A stretch of 10,739 nucleotides of DNA from Flavobacterium psychrophilum (GCA_022729635.1 DZAU01000003.1:1-10739); one strand, 5' to 3'. Shown: positions 1 to 6,420, numbered from the stretch's first letter. Translations and numbers: made by a program. The notes: a model not told the origin generated them from the sequence alone.

Positions 1-131
1 TCACCCAAGAAATGGGTCGTGAAATCAATACTATGGGTTCAAAAGCCAATCATTCACAAATGCAAAAACTAGTTGTGATGATGAAGGACGAATTAGAAAA
101 GATTAAAGAACAGGTTTTGAATGTGTTGTAG
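1..131 (+). CDS. yicC: YicC-family protein (endoribonuclease/stress-induced), C-terminal end only
   Basis: Only the last 42 residues and a TAG stop lie in the window; the 5' part is off the left edge and the frame begins at base 3. The visible tail contains QEMGREINTMGSKANHSQ followed by a charged helix (MMKDELEKIKEQ). This matches the C-terminal DUF1732 part of YicC proteins, where an E-M-N/G-REINT-x-GSK motif is the hallmark. YicC proteins have been described as RNases acting on RNA turnover, which is family knowledge and not visible here. In many bacteria yicC sits directly upstream of gmk, as it would here without the intervening methyltransferase/nuclease cassette. Identification is confident from the motif and from gmk downstream. 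Confidence 0.88.
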   Translation, partial: TQEMGREINTMGSKANHSQMQKLVVMMKDELEKIKEQVLNVL

Positions 132-180
132 TTTTTAGATTTCTGATTGTTGATTTCAGATTTAGAATTTATATCCAACA
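132..180. repeat. Short imperfect GATTTC/TTTAGA repeats between yicC and the R-M cassette
   Basis: The spacer after yicC holds reiterated TTTAGA (134-139, 161-166) and GATTTC (138-143, 152-157). The pair TCTGA...TCAGA could form a weak stem. It is low-complexity DNA of the kind that often fills flavobacterial intergenic regions. There is no clear terminator with a T-tract after a GC stem, so read-through from yicC is possible. Confidence 0.4.
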
Positions 181-188
181 AAATAGTT

Positions 189-196
189 TAAATTTG
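189..196 (+). promoter_or_regulatory. Probable -7 promoter element for the methyltransferase gene
   Basis: TAAATTTG matches the Bacteroidota -7 consensus TANNTTTG exactly and lies 30 bases before the ATG at 227, giving a leader of roughly 25 bases. The expected upstream -33 TTG/TTTG at 17-23 bases is not clear; there is only TTTA at 168-171. The call therefore rests on the -7 element and its position. It would give the cassette transcription independent of yicC. Confidence 0.45.
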
Positions 197-226
197 GTTT
201 TTTAGCCATAGACAAACATTTAAAAT

Positions 227-1336
227 ATGCTTTTTGAAGAATATCAATATTTTAATTACCAATTTCCTGAACCTCAATACTTAGGAGCAAAACACACGCT
301 TTTGCCTTGGATAAATCAATTTATTCCAAAAAATGTAAAAACGACTGTTGATGCTTTTGCAGGCTCTCAATCTGTTGGGTTTCTATTTAAACAACTTGGT
401 TACAAAGTAATTACAAATGATTTTTTAAACTTTAACAATCAAATAGGTAAAGCTCTTATTGAAAATAATTTTCAAAAACTTGAAGCTAAAGATTTGCAAC
501 TGCTTTTTCAACCTGCAACAAATAAAAATGATTTTGAACTGATAGAAAATACATTTACGAATGTATTTTTTGAAAAAGAAGAAGCCCATTTTTTAGATAA
601 TTTCAGAGCAAATATTCCATTATTAGAAAATGAATTTAAACAAGCACTTGCTTTTACTGCCATAAATCGCAGTATGACTAGAAAAATAACAATGGGGCAT
701 TTCGGGCATACTCAAGCTTTAGTTTACGCAAATGACCCAGAAAGAATAAAACGCAACCGAAGTTTAATAAGACCTATTAAAGAAATATTTGAAGAAATTG
801 TACCTAAATACAACAATGCGGTTTTTGACAATAAACAAGCGAATGTAAGTTTTAACCAAAACATTTTAACTTTATTACCCAATATAAAAAATGTCGATTT
901 AGCCTATTTTGATCCTCCATACTGTGATAGTCACGCAGATTACCAGGGGTTTTACCATTTATTGGAAACTTATACAGAATATTGGAAAGACAAAGAATTT
1001 ATAAATGGCATAAAACGTTATGAACCTCAACGATTTAGCGGTTTTGATAAAAAAAGAGAGGTCATTTCTTCTTTTGAAAAACTTTTTGAATTGTCTGAAG
1101 ATATTCCACATTGGTTGATTAGTTATAACAATCGCAGTTATCCGGGAATTGAAGAATTTGAAAAATTAATTTCCAAATACAGAAATGTAAAAATAGAAGC
1201 CAAAACCTACCAAAATGGAAGAGGCGGAAAAGGAAGTGTTGCCGGAAGTCAGGAAATTTTATTTGTTTGTAGTCCAAAAAAGAAACATTTTGTTTCAACT
1301 AACCACAAAGAACAACTTGTAAATGAAGGATTTTAA
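227..1336 (+). CDS. D12-class N6-adenine DNA methyltransferase (type II R-M)
   Basis: This 369-residue protein shows the alpha-class (Dam/DpnIIA-like, D12) motif order. YLGAK at 18-22 corresponds to motif X, DAFAGS at 42-47 is the S-adenosylmethionine-binding motif I, and ITNDF at 62-66 lies in the motif II position. DPPY at 229-232 is the catalytic motif IV of N6-adenine methyltransferases, and SYNNRSY at 299-305 plus a Gly-rich stretch near 331-340 close the fold. The region of about 70-220 between motifs I and IV should carry target recognition; the recognised sequence cannot be read from it. It would methylate adenine in host DNA to protect it from the adjacent nuclease. It overlaps the next gene by 14 bases, suggesting translational coupling. 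The ATG at 227 follows a -7 element at a sensible distance. It is AT-richer than gmk and gpsA. The class call is strong; the pairing as an R-M system is inference. Confidence 0.9.
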   Translation: MLFEEYQYFNYQFPEPQYLGAKHTLLPWINQFIPKNVKTTVDAFAGSQSVGFLFKQLGYKVITNDFLNFNNQIGKALIENNFQKLEAKDLQLLFQPATNKNDFELIENTFTNVFFEKEEAHFLDNFRANIPLLENEFKQALAFTAINRSMTRKITMGHFGHTQALVYANDPERIKRNRSLIRPIKEIFEEIVPKYNNAVFDNKQANVSFNQNILTLLPNIKNVDLAYFDPPYCDSHADYQGFYHLLETYTEYWKDKEFINGIKRYEPQRFSGFDKKREVISSFEKLFELSEDIPHWLISYNNRSYPGIEEFEKLISKYRNVKIEAKTYQNGRGGKGSVAGSQEILFVCSPKKKHFVSTNHKEQLVNEGF

Positions 1337-2429
1337 TTATTGGAAAAAATTACACGAAAGCGAAATGCTTTCGGAGTTTAGCGAAGACAAAACAGGACTT
1401 TTATGGTTAAAGACTAAATCCATTATAAGGAAAGAACTTATTGTTGAATTTGTCAAAGTCAATAAAATTTTACTAATAGAAACCGCTCTGGCAAAACAAT
1501 TTATTGAATTATTCAATTTGTTGCGTAATGATGTTGAAAATTCCAATAAAATTCTAGACGAGTTTATAAAAACAGAAAACAACAAACAAGTTCAATTAAT
1601 TGATGCAACTCAATTGGTTTCAGAATTATACAAACTTAAAAATTTCGATTGGGGAGGAGATTATCAAAACTCATTAGACAAATATTTGGTAAGTAGATAT
1701 GTGAAAGTTCATAAATCTTATGACTCACTTCTTTCGAAATTTGAAACAGAAATCAATGTTGCGGTTCAAGGATATGTTTTGAATAGTTGGTACAATCACT
1801 GGAGCAGCATTTTAATTGAACATATTTTTAAATCACATTCCGAAGTTTTACCAACCGTAGGTCAAATAAAAAGTGTTGATTTTTTTATCAATGACATCCC
1901 ATTTGATTTAAAAGTAACCTATTTACCTGCGGAATATATAAAAACTAAACGTAAAGAAAAGGGACTGCCAGTAGAGATAACATTTTTAAAAAAGAAAGCC
2001 GAAGAAGCTAAAATAGCTTTTGACAAAAAAGCAAAACCAGCCGACATTTTATATGAAATTGTCGAAAAAATGAAAGACAAAAACGATGGGTTTTGCAAGC
2101 AAGTATTACGAACTTTAAAAAACGAAAAACTTGAAATATTAAAAGAAGCACAAGAAAATCCTAAAATGTTGGCAACTTGGCTTTATGAAAATCAAGGCGA
2201 AATGCGTTTTGGTTCGGAAAACCGTTTGTTTCTTGTTCTCGTTGACACAGATGATTTTACCAATTCTTGGAAATTAAAAAGAAATCTTGATCTTTTAAAA
2301 CCAACAATTCTTTCGTATTTAGATAATTTTAAAAACAAAAAATTAGAGGACTTAAAAGTGTCATTTGAATTCAAAGGTAAGCATCAAACTTTCACAGCAT
2401 TAACAGACATACTTTTTGTAGTTAAATAA
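1323..2429 (+). CDS. Putative type II restriction endonuclease, PD-(D/E)XK-like
   Basis: I do not recognise the exact family of this 368-residue protein. The central segment has SVDFFINDIPFDLKV at 184-198. An Asp (186), a short hydrophobic strand and then DLK (195-197) fit the D-Xn-(D/E)XK arrangement of PD-(D/E)XK nucleases. Glu166 on a preceding helix could be a further metal ligand. The N-terminal part (1-150) is helical and charged. The C-terminal part contains a RLFLVLVD strand (301-308) and a Lys-rich helical region at about 222-275. The ATG lies inside the 3' end of the methyltransferase gene in another frame, the usual layout for co-expressed R-M pairs. A sampled 60-base line (1441-1500) has about 28% G+C against about 48% in a sampled gpsA line (4501-4560), hinting at foreign origin. 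The nuclease function is inferred from the motif plus the neighbour; a different defence-related role is possible. Confidence 0.72.
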   Translation: MKDFNYWKKLHESEMLSEFSEDKTGLLWLKTKSIIRKELIVEFVKVNKILLIETALAKQFIELFNLLRNDVENSNKILDEFIKTENNKQVQLIDATQLVSELYKLKNFDWGGDYQNSLDKYLVSRYVKVHKSYDSLLSKFETEINVAVQGYVLNSWYNHWSSILIEHIFKSHSEVLPTVGQIKSVDFFINDIPFDLKVTYLPAEYIKTKRKEKGLPVEITFLKKKAEEAKIAFDKKAKPADILYEIVEKMKDKNDGFCKQVLRTLKNEKLEILKEAQENPKMLATWLYENQGEMRFGSENRLFLVLVDTDDFTNSWKLKRNLDLLKPTILSYLDNFKNKKLEDLKVSFEFKGKHQTFTALTDILFVVK

Positions 2430-2445
2430 TTCTTTAAAACAATCA

Positions 2446-3015
2446 ATGAAAAAAGGAAAATTAATAGTTTTTTCAGCACCATCGGGATCGGGGAAAACCA
2501 CCATCGTTAGGCATTTGTTGGGAAAAGAAGACTTAAATTTAGAGTTTTCGATTTCGGCAGCAACACGACCAGCTCGTGGCGAAGAAGTGAACGGAAAAGA
2601 TTATTATTTTATTTCTATTGAAGAATTCAAAAAGCACATCAAAGCCGAAGATTTTGTAGAATGGGAAGAAGTGTATAGAGATAATTTTTACGGCACTTTA
2701 AAAAGCGAAGTCGAACGCATTTGGGCAAAAGGAAAAAATGTAATTTTTGATATTGATGTTGCCGGAGGATTACGAATTAAACACAAATTTCAGGAGGAAA
2801 CTTTGGCTGTTTTTGTAAAACCACCAAGCGTGGACGAACTTAAAAGAAGACTCAAAGAACGCTCCACCGAAAGCGATGACAAAATTAATATGCGGATTGC
2901 AAAAGCTTCGGTAGAACTGGCAACTGCTCCACAATTTGACAAAATCATTAAGAATTATGATTTAGAAACCGCCAAGGAAGAAGCGCATCAATTGGTAAAA
3001 GAATTTGTAAAATAG
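2446..3015 (+). CDS. gmk: Guanylate kinase
   Basis: Guanylate kinase converts GMP and ATP to GDP and ADP in the cytoplasm, an essential step of purine nucleotide synthesis. The 189-residue length is typical. The P-loop APSGSGKT lies at 11-18. The GMP-binding segment SAATRPARGEEVNGKDYYF follows at 38-56, then the FDIDVAGG strand at 101-108, and the Arg-rich lid RRLKERSTES at 134-143. The ATG is 16 bases past the nuclease stop, and no promoter or terminator is obvious in that gap. In this genome gmk is therefore probably transcribed from the cassette promoter or from yicC upstream. A 75-base repeat-filled spacer and nadD follow. All key motifs appear intact. Confidence 0.97.
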   Translation: MKKGKLIVFSAPSGSGKTTIVRHLLGKEDLNLEFSISAATRPARGEEVNGKDYYFISIEEFKKHIKAEDFVEWEEVYRDNFYGTLKSEVERIWAKGKNVIFDIDVAGGLRIKHKFQEETLAVFVKPPSVDELKRRLKERSTESDDKINMRIAKASVELATAPQFDKIIKNYDLETAKEEAHQLVKEFVK

Positions 3016-3021
3016 GTGCTA

Positions 3022-3082
3022 GGTTTTGGGTCTAGGGTATTAGTAAACCTAGAACCCAAAACCCAAAACCTAAAACCTAAAA
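3022..3082. repeat. Intergenic hairpin plus AAAACCY heptamer repeats between gmk and nadD
   Basis: GGTTTTGGGTCTAGG (3022-3036) pairs with CCTAGAACCCAAAACC (3048-3063), with one bulged base and a loop of about 11 bases. The right arm runs into tandem 7-base units AAAACCC, AAAACCT, AAAACCT up to about 3082. It looks like a dispersed simple repeat carried by many flavobacterial spacers. There is no T-tract, so it may attenuate or protect the transcript rather than end it. Confidence 0.75.
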
Positions 3083-3090
3083 TATGAAAT

Positions 3091-3672
3091 ATGAAAATAG
3101 GATTGTATTTCGGAACATTCAACCCCATTCACATTGGGCATTTAATTATTGCCAATCACTTGGCAGAATATTCTGATTTGGAACAAATTTGGATGGTTGT
3201 GACTCCACACAATCCGTTGAAAAACAAACAAACCTTGCTTGATGATTACCAACGACTGCAATTAGTTTTTCTTGCTACGGAAGATTATCCAAAAATTAAA
3301 CCTTCGGACATTGAGTTCAAGTTGCCGCAACCCAATTATACTGTAAACACTTTGGCGCATTTGCATGACAAATATCCGCAGCACGAGTTTTCGTTGATTA
3401 TGGGAGAAGACAATTTAAAATCCTTGCACAAATGGAAAAACTTCGAGGTAATTATACAAAATTATGAGATTTATGTATATCCTCGCATTTCAATTGGCGA
3501 AGACAATGAAACTTTTAAAAACAATCCCAAGATTCACTTTATTGATGCGCCAATTGTAGAAATATCCTCAACCTTTATTAGGGAAAACATCAAAAAAAAG
3601 AAAAACATTCGCCCATTATTGCCAGAAAAAGTATGGGAATACATCGACAAAAATAATTTTTATAAAAAATAA
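3091..3672 (+). CDS. nadD: Nicotinate-nucleotide adenylyltransferase
   Basis: NadD joins ATP and nicotinate mononucleotide to form deamido-NAD, a late cytoplasmic step of NAD synthesis. The 193-residue protein begins with MKIGLYFGTFNPIHIGHL. It contains the nucleotidyltransferase signature GTFNPxHxGH at 8-17, which includes the HxGH catalytic element. SLIMGEDNL at 101-109 matches the family's GxDN motif, and EISSTFIR at 157-164 is the ISSTxIR ATP-binding motif. The ATG at 3091 puts the signature at the normal distance from the N-terminus; an ATG at 3083 is out of frame. It follows gmk in the same direction and is ended by a terminator overlapping its stop codon. Confidence 0.96.
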   Translation: MKIGLYFGTFNPIHIGHLIIANHLAEYSDLEQIWMVVTPHNPLKNKQTLLDDYQRLQLVFLATEDYPKIKPSDIEFKLPQPNYTVNTLAHLHDKYPQHEFSLIMGEDNLKSLHKWKNFEVIIQNYEIYVYPRISIGEDNETFKNNPKIHFIDAPIVEISSTFIRENIKKKKNIRPLLPEKVWEYIDKNNFYKK

Positions 3673-3708
3673 AAAGGTGCTCCTAAACTACCCTTAAGAA
3701 CACCTTTT
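3672..3708 (+). terminator. Rho-independent-like terminator after nadD
   Basis: AAAAGGTG (3672-3679) pairs with CACCTTTT (3701-3708). Inner pairs TC/GA and TAA/TTA extend the stem around two mismatches. The A-run on one side and T-run on the other could end transcription in either direction. It begins at the last base of the nadD stop codon and closes the yicC-gmk-nadD unit. Confidence 0.75.
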
Positions 3709-3888
3709 CCAAAAATACTAAAATAAAACTAACTAATTCAATCCTCTAACTAACTTATAAAAAACTATTTTTCAATGTGTTATAACGTACAATAAAAGAA
3801 AATATTGTGCTGAAATAAAAAAAATTTGAAATTTTTTTTAAACCCCATTTCTATGCGTTATTTCCAACATTATTAATCCATTTATAAG
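3709..3888. other. AT-rich intergenic spacer, nadD to gpsA
   Basis: No open reading frame of note lies here. The stretch is strongly AT-rich and contains CTAACTAA-like simple sequence near 3730-3752 and a perfect A/T palindrome at 3816-3840. It serves as the upstream region of gpsA. No tRNA or riboswitch-like fold was recognised. Confidence 0.5.
3816..3840. repeat. Perfect 12-bp A/T palindrome upstream of gpsA
   Basis: TAAAAAAAATTT, a central G, and AAATTTTTTTTA form a perfect inverted repeat. It ends 49 bases upstream of the gpsA -7 element. It could be an UP-like or bent DNA element, a regulator site, or simply the result of strong AT bias. Confidence 0.6.
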
Positions 3889-3896
3889 TACTTTTG
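3889..3896 (+). promoter_or_regulatory. -7 promoter element of gpsA
   Basis: TACTTTTG matches TANNTTTG exactly and lies 18 bases before the ATG at 3915. No good -33 TTG is seen at the usual spacing. Its position argues against the upstream in-frame TTG at 3894 as a start, because that codon lies inside the promoter element. Confidence 0.55.
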
Positions 3897-3914
3897 AATA
3901 AATTTAATAAAAAA

Positions 3915-4910
3915 ATGAGCGAAAACATAAAATTTGCAGTAATAGGTGGCGGAAGTTGGGCTACCGCAATTGCCAAAATGCTTTGTGTAAATCTTGAAGA
4001 AATTGCCTGGTATATGCGAAATGAAGATGCGATTGAACATCTAAAAACCCATCATCACAACCCAAATTACTTGAGCTCTGTTGAATTTGACATAAAAAAA
4101 TTAAAACTGACCAACGATATTAATGAAGCCGTAGCTTATGCTGATTATATCATCTTTGCCATTCCTTCGGCGTTTTTGGGAGGAGAATTGAAAAAATTGA
4201 CAGCGTCTTTGAAAGACAAAATTATTTTCTCGGCCATCAAAGGAATTGTTCTGGAAACAAGTTTAATTGTTGGCGAACATTTTAATAAAACATACGACAT
4301 TCCTTTCGAAAATATTGGCGTAATCACTGGTCCTTGCCACGCCGAAGAAGTCGCTTTGGAGCGTTTATCTTATCTTACAATTGCTTGTGGCGATGCCAAA
4401 AAAGCAAAAATTATGGCTAAATATTTATCCGGCGATTTTATAAAAACCAAGATTTCTGATGATATTGTTGGTACTGAATATGCGGCAATGCTCAAAAACA
4501 TTTATGCCATAGCAGCCGGAATTGCCCACGGTTTGGGTTATGGCGATAATTTTCAATCGGTGTTAATGAGTAACGGTATTCGCGAGATGAAAAAATTCAT
4601 CAAAAAAGTGCATCGAATGAAACGCAATATCAATGATTCGGCTTATTTGGGCGATTTATTGGTTACGGGATATTCTGTTTTTTCTAGAAACAGAATGTTT
4701 GGCAATATGATTGGGAAAGGCTACACTGTAAAATCAGCCCAAATGGAAATGAGTATGGTTGCCGAAGGGTATTATGCTGCGAAAAGTGCTTACGACCTCA
4801 ATCAGGAATACAAGGCAAAAACTCCTATAATAGATGCAGTTTACGAAATTTTGTACGAAGGGAAAAGCGCCAAAAAAGTGTTCCAAAAATTGACTGAGAA
4901 GTTGGATTAG
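3915..4910 (+). CDS. gpsA: NAD(P)-dependent glycerol-3-phosphate dehydrogenase
   Basis: GpsA reduces dihydroxyacetone phosphate to sn-glycerol-3-phosphate, the backbone for phospholipids, in the cytoplasm. The Rossmann dinucleotide motif GGGSWATAIA is at 11-20. Conserved lysine contexts SAIKG (106-110) and MLKN (192-195) carry the likely catalytic Lys109 and Lys194. GPCHAEE at 139-145 corresponds to the family's GPxxAxE motif, and the C-terminal domain contains YLGDLLVT (244-251) and SRNR (257-260). I chose ATG 3915 (331 residues). The in-frame TTG 21 bases upstream falls inside the promoter element, and MSENIKFAVIGGG gives the normal start. Its TAG stop directly abuts the stop of the convergent gene on the other strand. 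Confidence 0.96.
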   Translation: MSENIKFAVIGGGSWATAIAKMLCVNLEEIAWYMRNEDAIEHLKTHHHNPNYLSSVEFDIKKLKLTNDINEAVAYADYIIFAIPSAFLGGELKKLTASLKDKIIFSAIKGIVLETSLIVGEHFNKTYDIPFENIGVITGPCHAEEVALERLSYLTIACGDAKKAKIMAKYLSGDFIKTKISDDIVGTEYAAMLKNIYAIAAGIAHGLGYGDNFQSVLMSNGIREMKKFIKKVHRMKRNINDSAYLGDLLVTGYSVFSRNRMFGNMIGKGYTVKSAQMEMSMVAEGYYAAKSAYDLNQEYKAKTPIIDAVYEILYEGKSAKKVFQKLTEKLD

Positions 4911-5318
4911 TTACCTCACAATAACCCCATCCACAAATAAAATAGGCACTTCCTCAACATAATCCGGAGTTATGGTGTTTGCCTTGAAGGTAAATTTTTT
5001 ATCGTATAAAGTATTCCCAATAAAAAAAGTGAGCATAAACTCGTTATTGAGCGCTAAAACACTTTTTTCGACCATTTCGATTTTTACGACCGAAACCGCT
5101 GGAACTTCAACAAAAGCGTGACGTAACAAAGAAGTTTTTTTCATTTCGCCATCGATAGTTCCAAAGGCTTTAGAAACAACCATTACGCCGTCTAATTGAA
5201 AATCGCTGTCGTTTATCAGATAAACATTCCAAACTTTTTCCATAAAATCGTCGCTCCATTCCTGAACTGCAGCGAGGAAAACGTTTTCTACTTTGGGGAT
5301 GATGATGTCTTTTTTCAT
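4911..5318 (-). CDS. Conserved-looking hypothetical protein downstream of pheS
   Basis: This 135-residue cytoplasmic-looking protein has no signal peptide or membrane segment. I do not recognise a family with certainty. It alternates short hydrophobic strands and charged turns (WNVYLINDSDFQLDGVMVVS at 30-49; FVEVPAVSVVKIEMVEKS at 69-86; EFMLTFFIGNTLYDKKFTF at 93-111), suggesting an all-beta, sandwich-like fold. The LINDSD phrase loosely recalls the DUF2027 region of Bacteroidota Smr proteins, which is only a speculative lead. It follows pheS on the same strand after a 46-base spacer holding a strong hairpin, so co-transcription is uncertain. Its TAA stop touches the gpsA stop. The composition and codon style look native, supporting a real gene. 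Confidence 0.75.
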   Translation of the reverse strand: MKKDIIIPKVENVFLAAVQEWSDDFMEKVWNVYLINDSDFQLDGVMVVSKAFGTIDGEMKKTSLLRHAFVEVPAVSVVKIEMVEKSVLALNNEFMLTFFIGNTLYDKKFTFKANTITPDYVEEVPILFVDGVIVR

Positions 5319-5328
5319 TTTAAAACGA

Positions 5329-5359
5329 ACCCTTTCAGGGTTTTAAACCCTGAAAGGGT
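5329..5359. repeat. Perfect 15-bp inverted repeat between pheS and the downstream gene
   Basis: ACCCTTTCAGGGTTT (5329-5343) is exactly repeated in inverse as AAACCCTGAAAGGGT (5345-5359) around one base. It starts 5 bases after the pheS stop on the minus strand. Each arm also holds a near-palindromic CCCTTTCAGGG/CCCTGAAAGGG, so alternative small hairpins are possible. It could be a factor-independent terminator or an mRNA 3'-end stabiliser; only a short TTCGTTTT follows. I believe this motif is a dispersed flavobacterial repeat, which is recollection and not something the window shows. Confidence 0.85.
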
Positions 5360-5364
5360 ATTTA

Positions 5365-6384
5365 TTATATACTCGTCTTAAATTGCTCCAAGAAACGAAC
5401 GTCATTTTCGTAGAACATTCGGATATCGCCAATTTGATACAACAACATAGCAATTCTTTCGATTCCCATTCCGAAGGCAAAACCAGTGTATTCTTCAGGG
5501 TTGATATTACAATTTTTCAAGACATTTGGATCCACCATTCCACAACCTCCAATTTCTAACCAACCAGTTCCTTTGGTAATTCTATAATCGGTTTCGGTTT
5601 TTAAACCCCAATAAATATCTATTTCGGCACTTGGTTCTGTAAAAGGAAAGAAACTCGGACGCAGACGGATTTTAGATTTTCCGAACATTTCTTTGGTAAA
5701 ATATAAAAGTGTTTGCTTCAAATCGCCAAAGGAAACGTCTTTATCAATGTACAATCCTTCGACTTGATGAAAAATGCAATGCGAACGCGACGAAACGGCT
5801 TCGTTACGGAAAACTCTTCCGGGGGAAATCGTCCTGATAGGCGGTGTATTATTCTCCATATAACGCACTTGCACGGAAGAAGTGTGCGTGCGCAACAAAA
5901 TATCGGGATTGGTTTGGATGAAAAAAGTATCCTGCATATCTCGTGCCGGATGGTATTCTGGCAAATTTAATGCGGTAAAATTATGCCAATCGTCCTCAAT
6001 TTCCGGACCTTCGGAAACATTGAAACCAATATTTGAAAAGATGTCGATAATTTGATTTTTTACGATAGAAATTGGATGTCGAGAACCTATAATTATAGGT
6101 TCGGCAGAACGGGTTAAATCGCCATAAAATCCTTTGGTTTCTACTTTATTTTCTAAAGCTTCCTGAATGGATTTTACTTTTTCTTCGGCTGAAGATTTTA
6201 ATAAATTTATTATTTGTCCAAATTCCTTTTTTTGATCATTTGGAACATTTTTGAATTCGGCAAAAAAATCTTTCAAAAGTCCTTTACTTCCAAGGAATTT
6301 AATTCGGAATGCCTCGAGCTCTGCTGGGTTTTGTGTTGTGAAAGCTTGCGCTTCAGCAATATATTCTTTTATCTTGTCTATCAT
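5365..6384 (-). CDS. pheS: Phenylalanine--tRNA ligase, alpha subunit
   Basis: PheS is the catalytic subunit of the alpha2beta2 phenylalanyl-tRNA synthetase. The N-terminal helical arm (1-90) contains RIKFLGSKGLL at 27-37, typical for tRNA binding. The class II core follows. Motif 2 spans GRVFRNEAVSSRSHCIFHQV at 189-208, and motif 3 is GMGIERIAM at 305-313. GFAFGMG at 301-307 carries the pocket Ala (303) that corresponds to the known substrate-size-controlling Ala of E. coli PheS. I chose the ATG at 6384 (339 residues, MIDKIKEY). An ATG two codons upstream at 6390 is the alternative. A TANNTTTG element lies just upstream. pheT is not adjacent, so the beta subunit must be encoded elsewhere. Confidence 0.97.
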   Translation of the reverse strand: MIDKIKEYIAEAQAFTTQNPAELEAFRIKFLGSKGLLKDFFAEFKNVPNDQKKEFGQIINLLKSSAEEKVKSIQEALENKVETKGFYGDLTRSAEPIIIGSRHPISIVKNQIIDIFSNIGFNVSEGPEIEDDWHNFTALNLPEYHPARDMQDTFFIQTNPDILLRTHTSSVQVRYMENNTPPIRTISPGRVFRNEAVSSRSHCIFHQVEGLYIDKDVSFGDLKQTLLYFTKEMFGKSKIRLRPSFFPFTEPSAEIDIYWGLKTETDYRITKGTGWLEIGGCGMVDPNVLKNCNINPEEYTGFAFGMGIERIAMLLYQIGDIRMFYENDVRFLEQFKTSI

Positions 6385-6406
6385 TTTCATTCAATAATTG
6401 AGAGTG

Positions 6407-6414
6407 CAAATTTA
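6407..6414 (-). promoter_or_regulatory. -7 promoter element of pheS
   Basis: On the minus strand this reads TAAATTTG, an exact TANNTTTG. It ends 17-23 bases from the two candidate pheS start codons, leaving a leader of only about 10-16 bases. No -33 TTG is seen because the upstream DNA is replaced by AGTTAGA tandem repeats. Confidence 0.5.
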
Positions 6415-6420
6415 AGTAAA

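Noticed and set aside
1337..1585. Minus-strand ORF of 82 codons inside the nuclease gene
   Set aside because: It is a shadow of the real plus-strand gene with no motif or promoter.
227..2429. Orphan phage-type methyltransferase rather than an R-M pair
   Set aside because: The tightly overlapping partner with a nuclease-like core and absence of phage genes favour R-M, although this is not proved.
3022..3082. Possible CRISPR-like array of AAAACCY units
   Set aside because: Units are 7 bases in direct tandem with no spacers.
3709..3888. Possible tRNA or riboswitch in the AT-rich spacer before gpsA
   Set aside because: No cloverleaf, anticodon arm or conserved riboswitch core could be found; only A/T palindrome and simple sequence.
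5196..5381. Plus-strand ORF across the 135-residue gene and the hairpin
   Set aside because: It runs through the inverted repeat and opposes a better gene; no protein-like pattern.
5713..5970. Plus-strand ORF of 85 codons within pheS
   Set aside because: It is antisense to conserved PheS motif 2 region; composition unlike neighbouring proteins.
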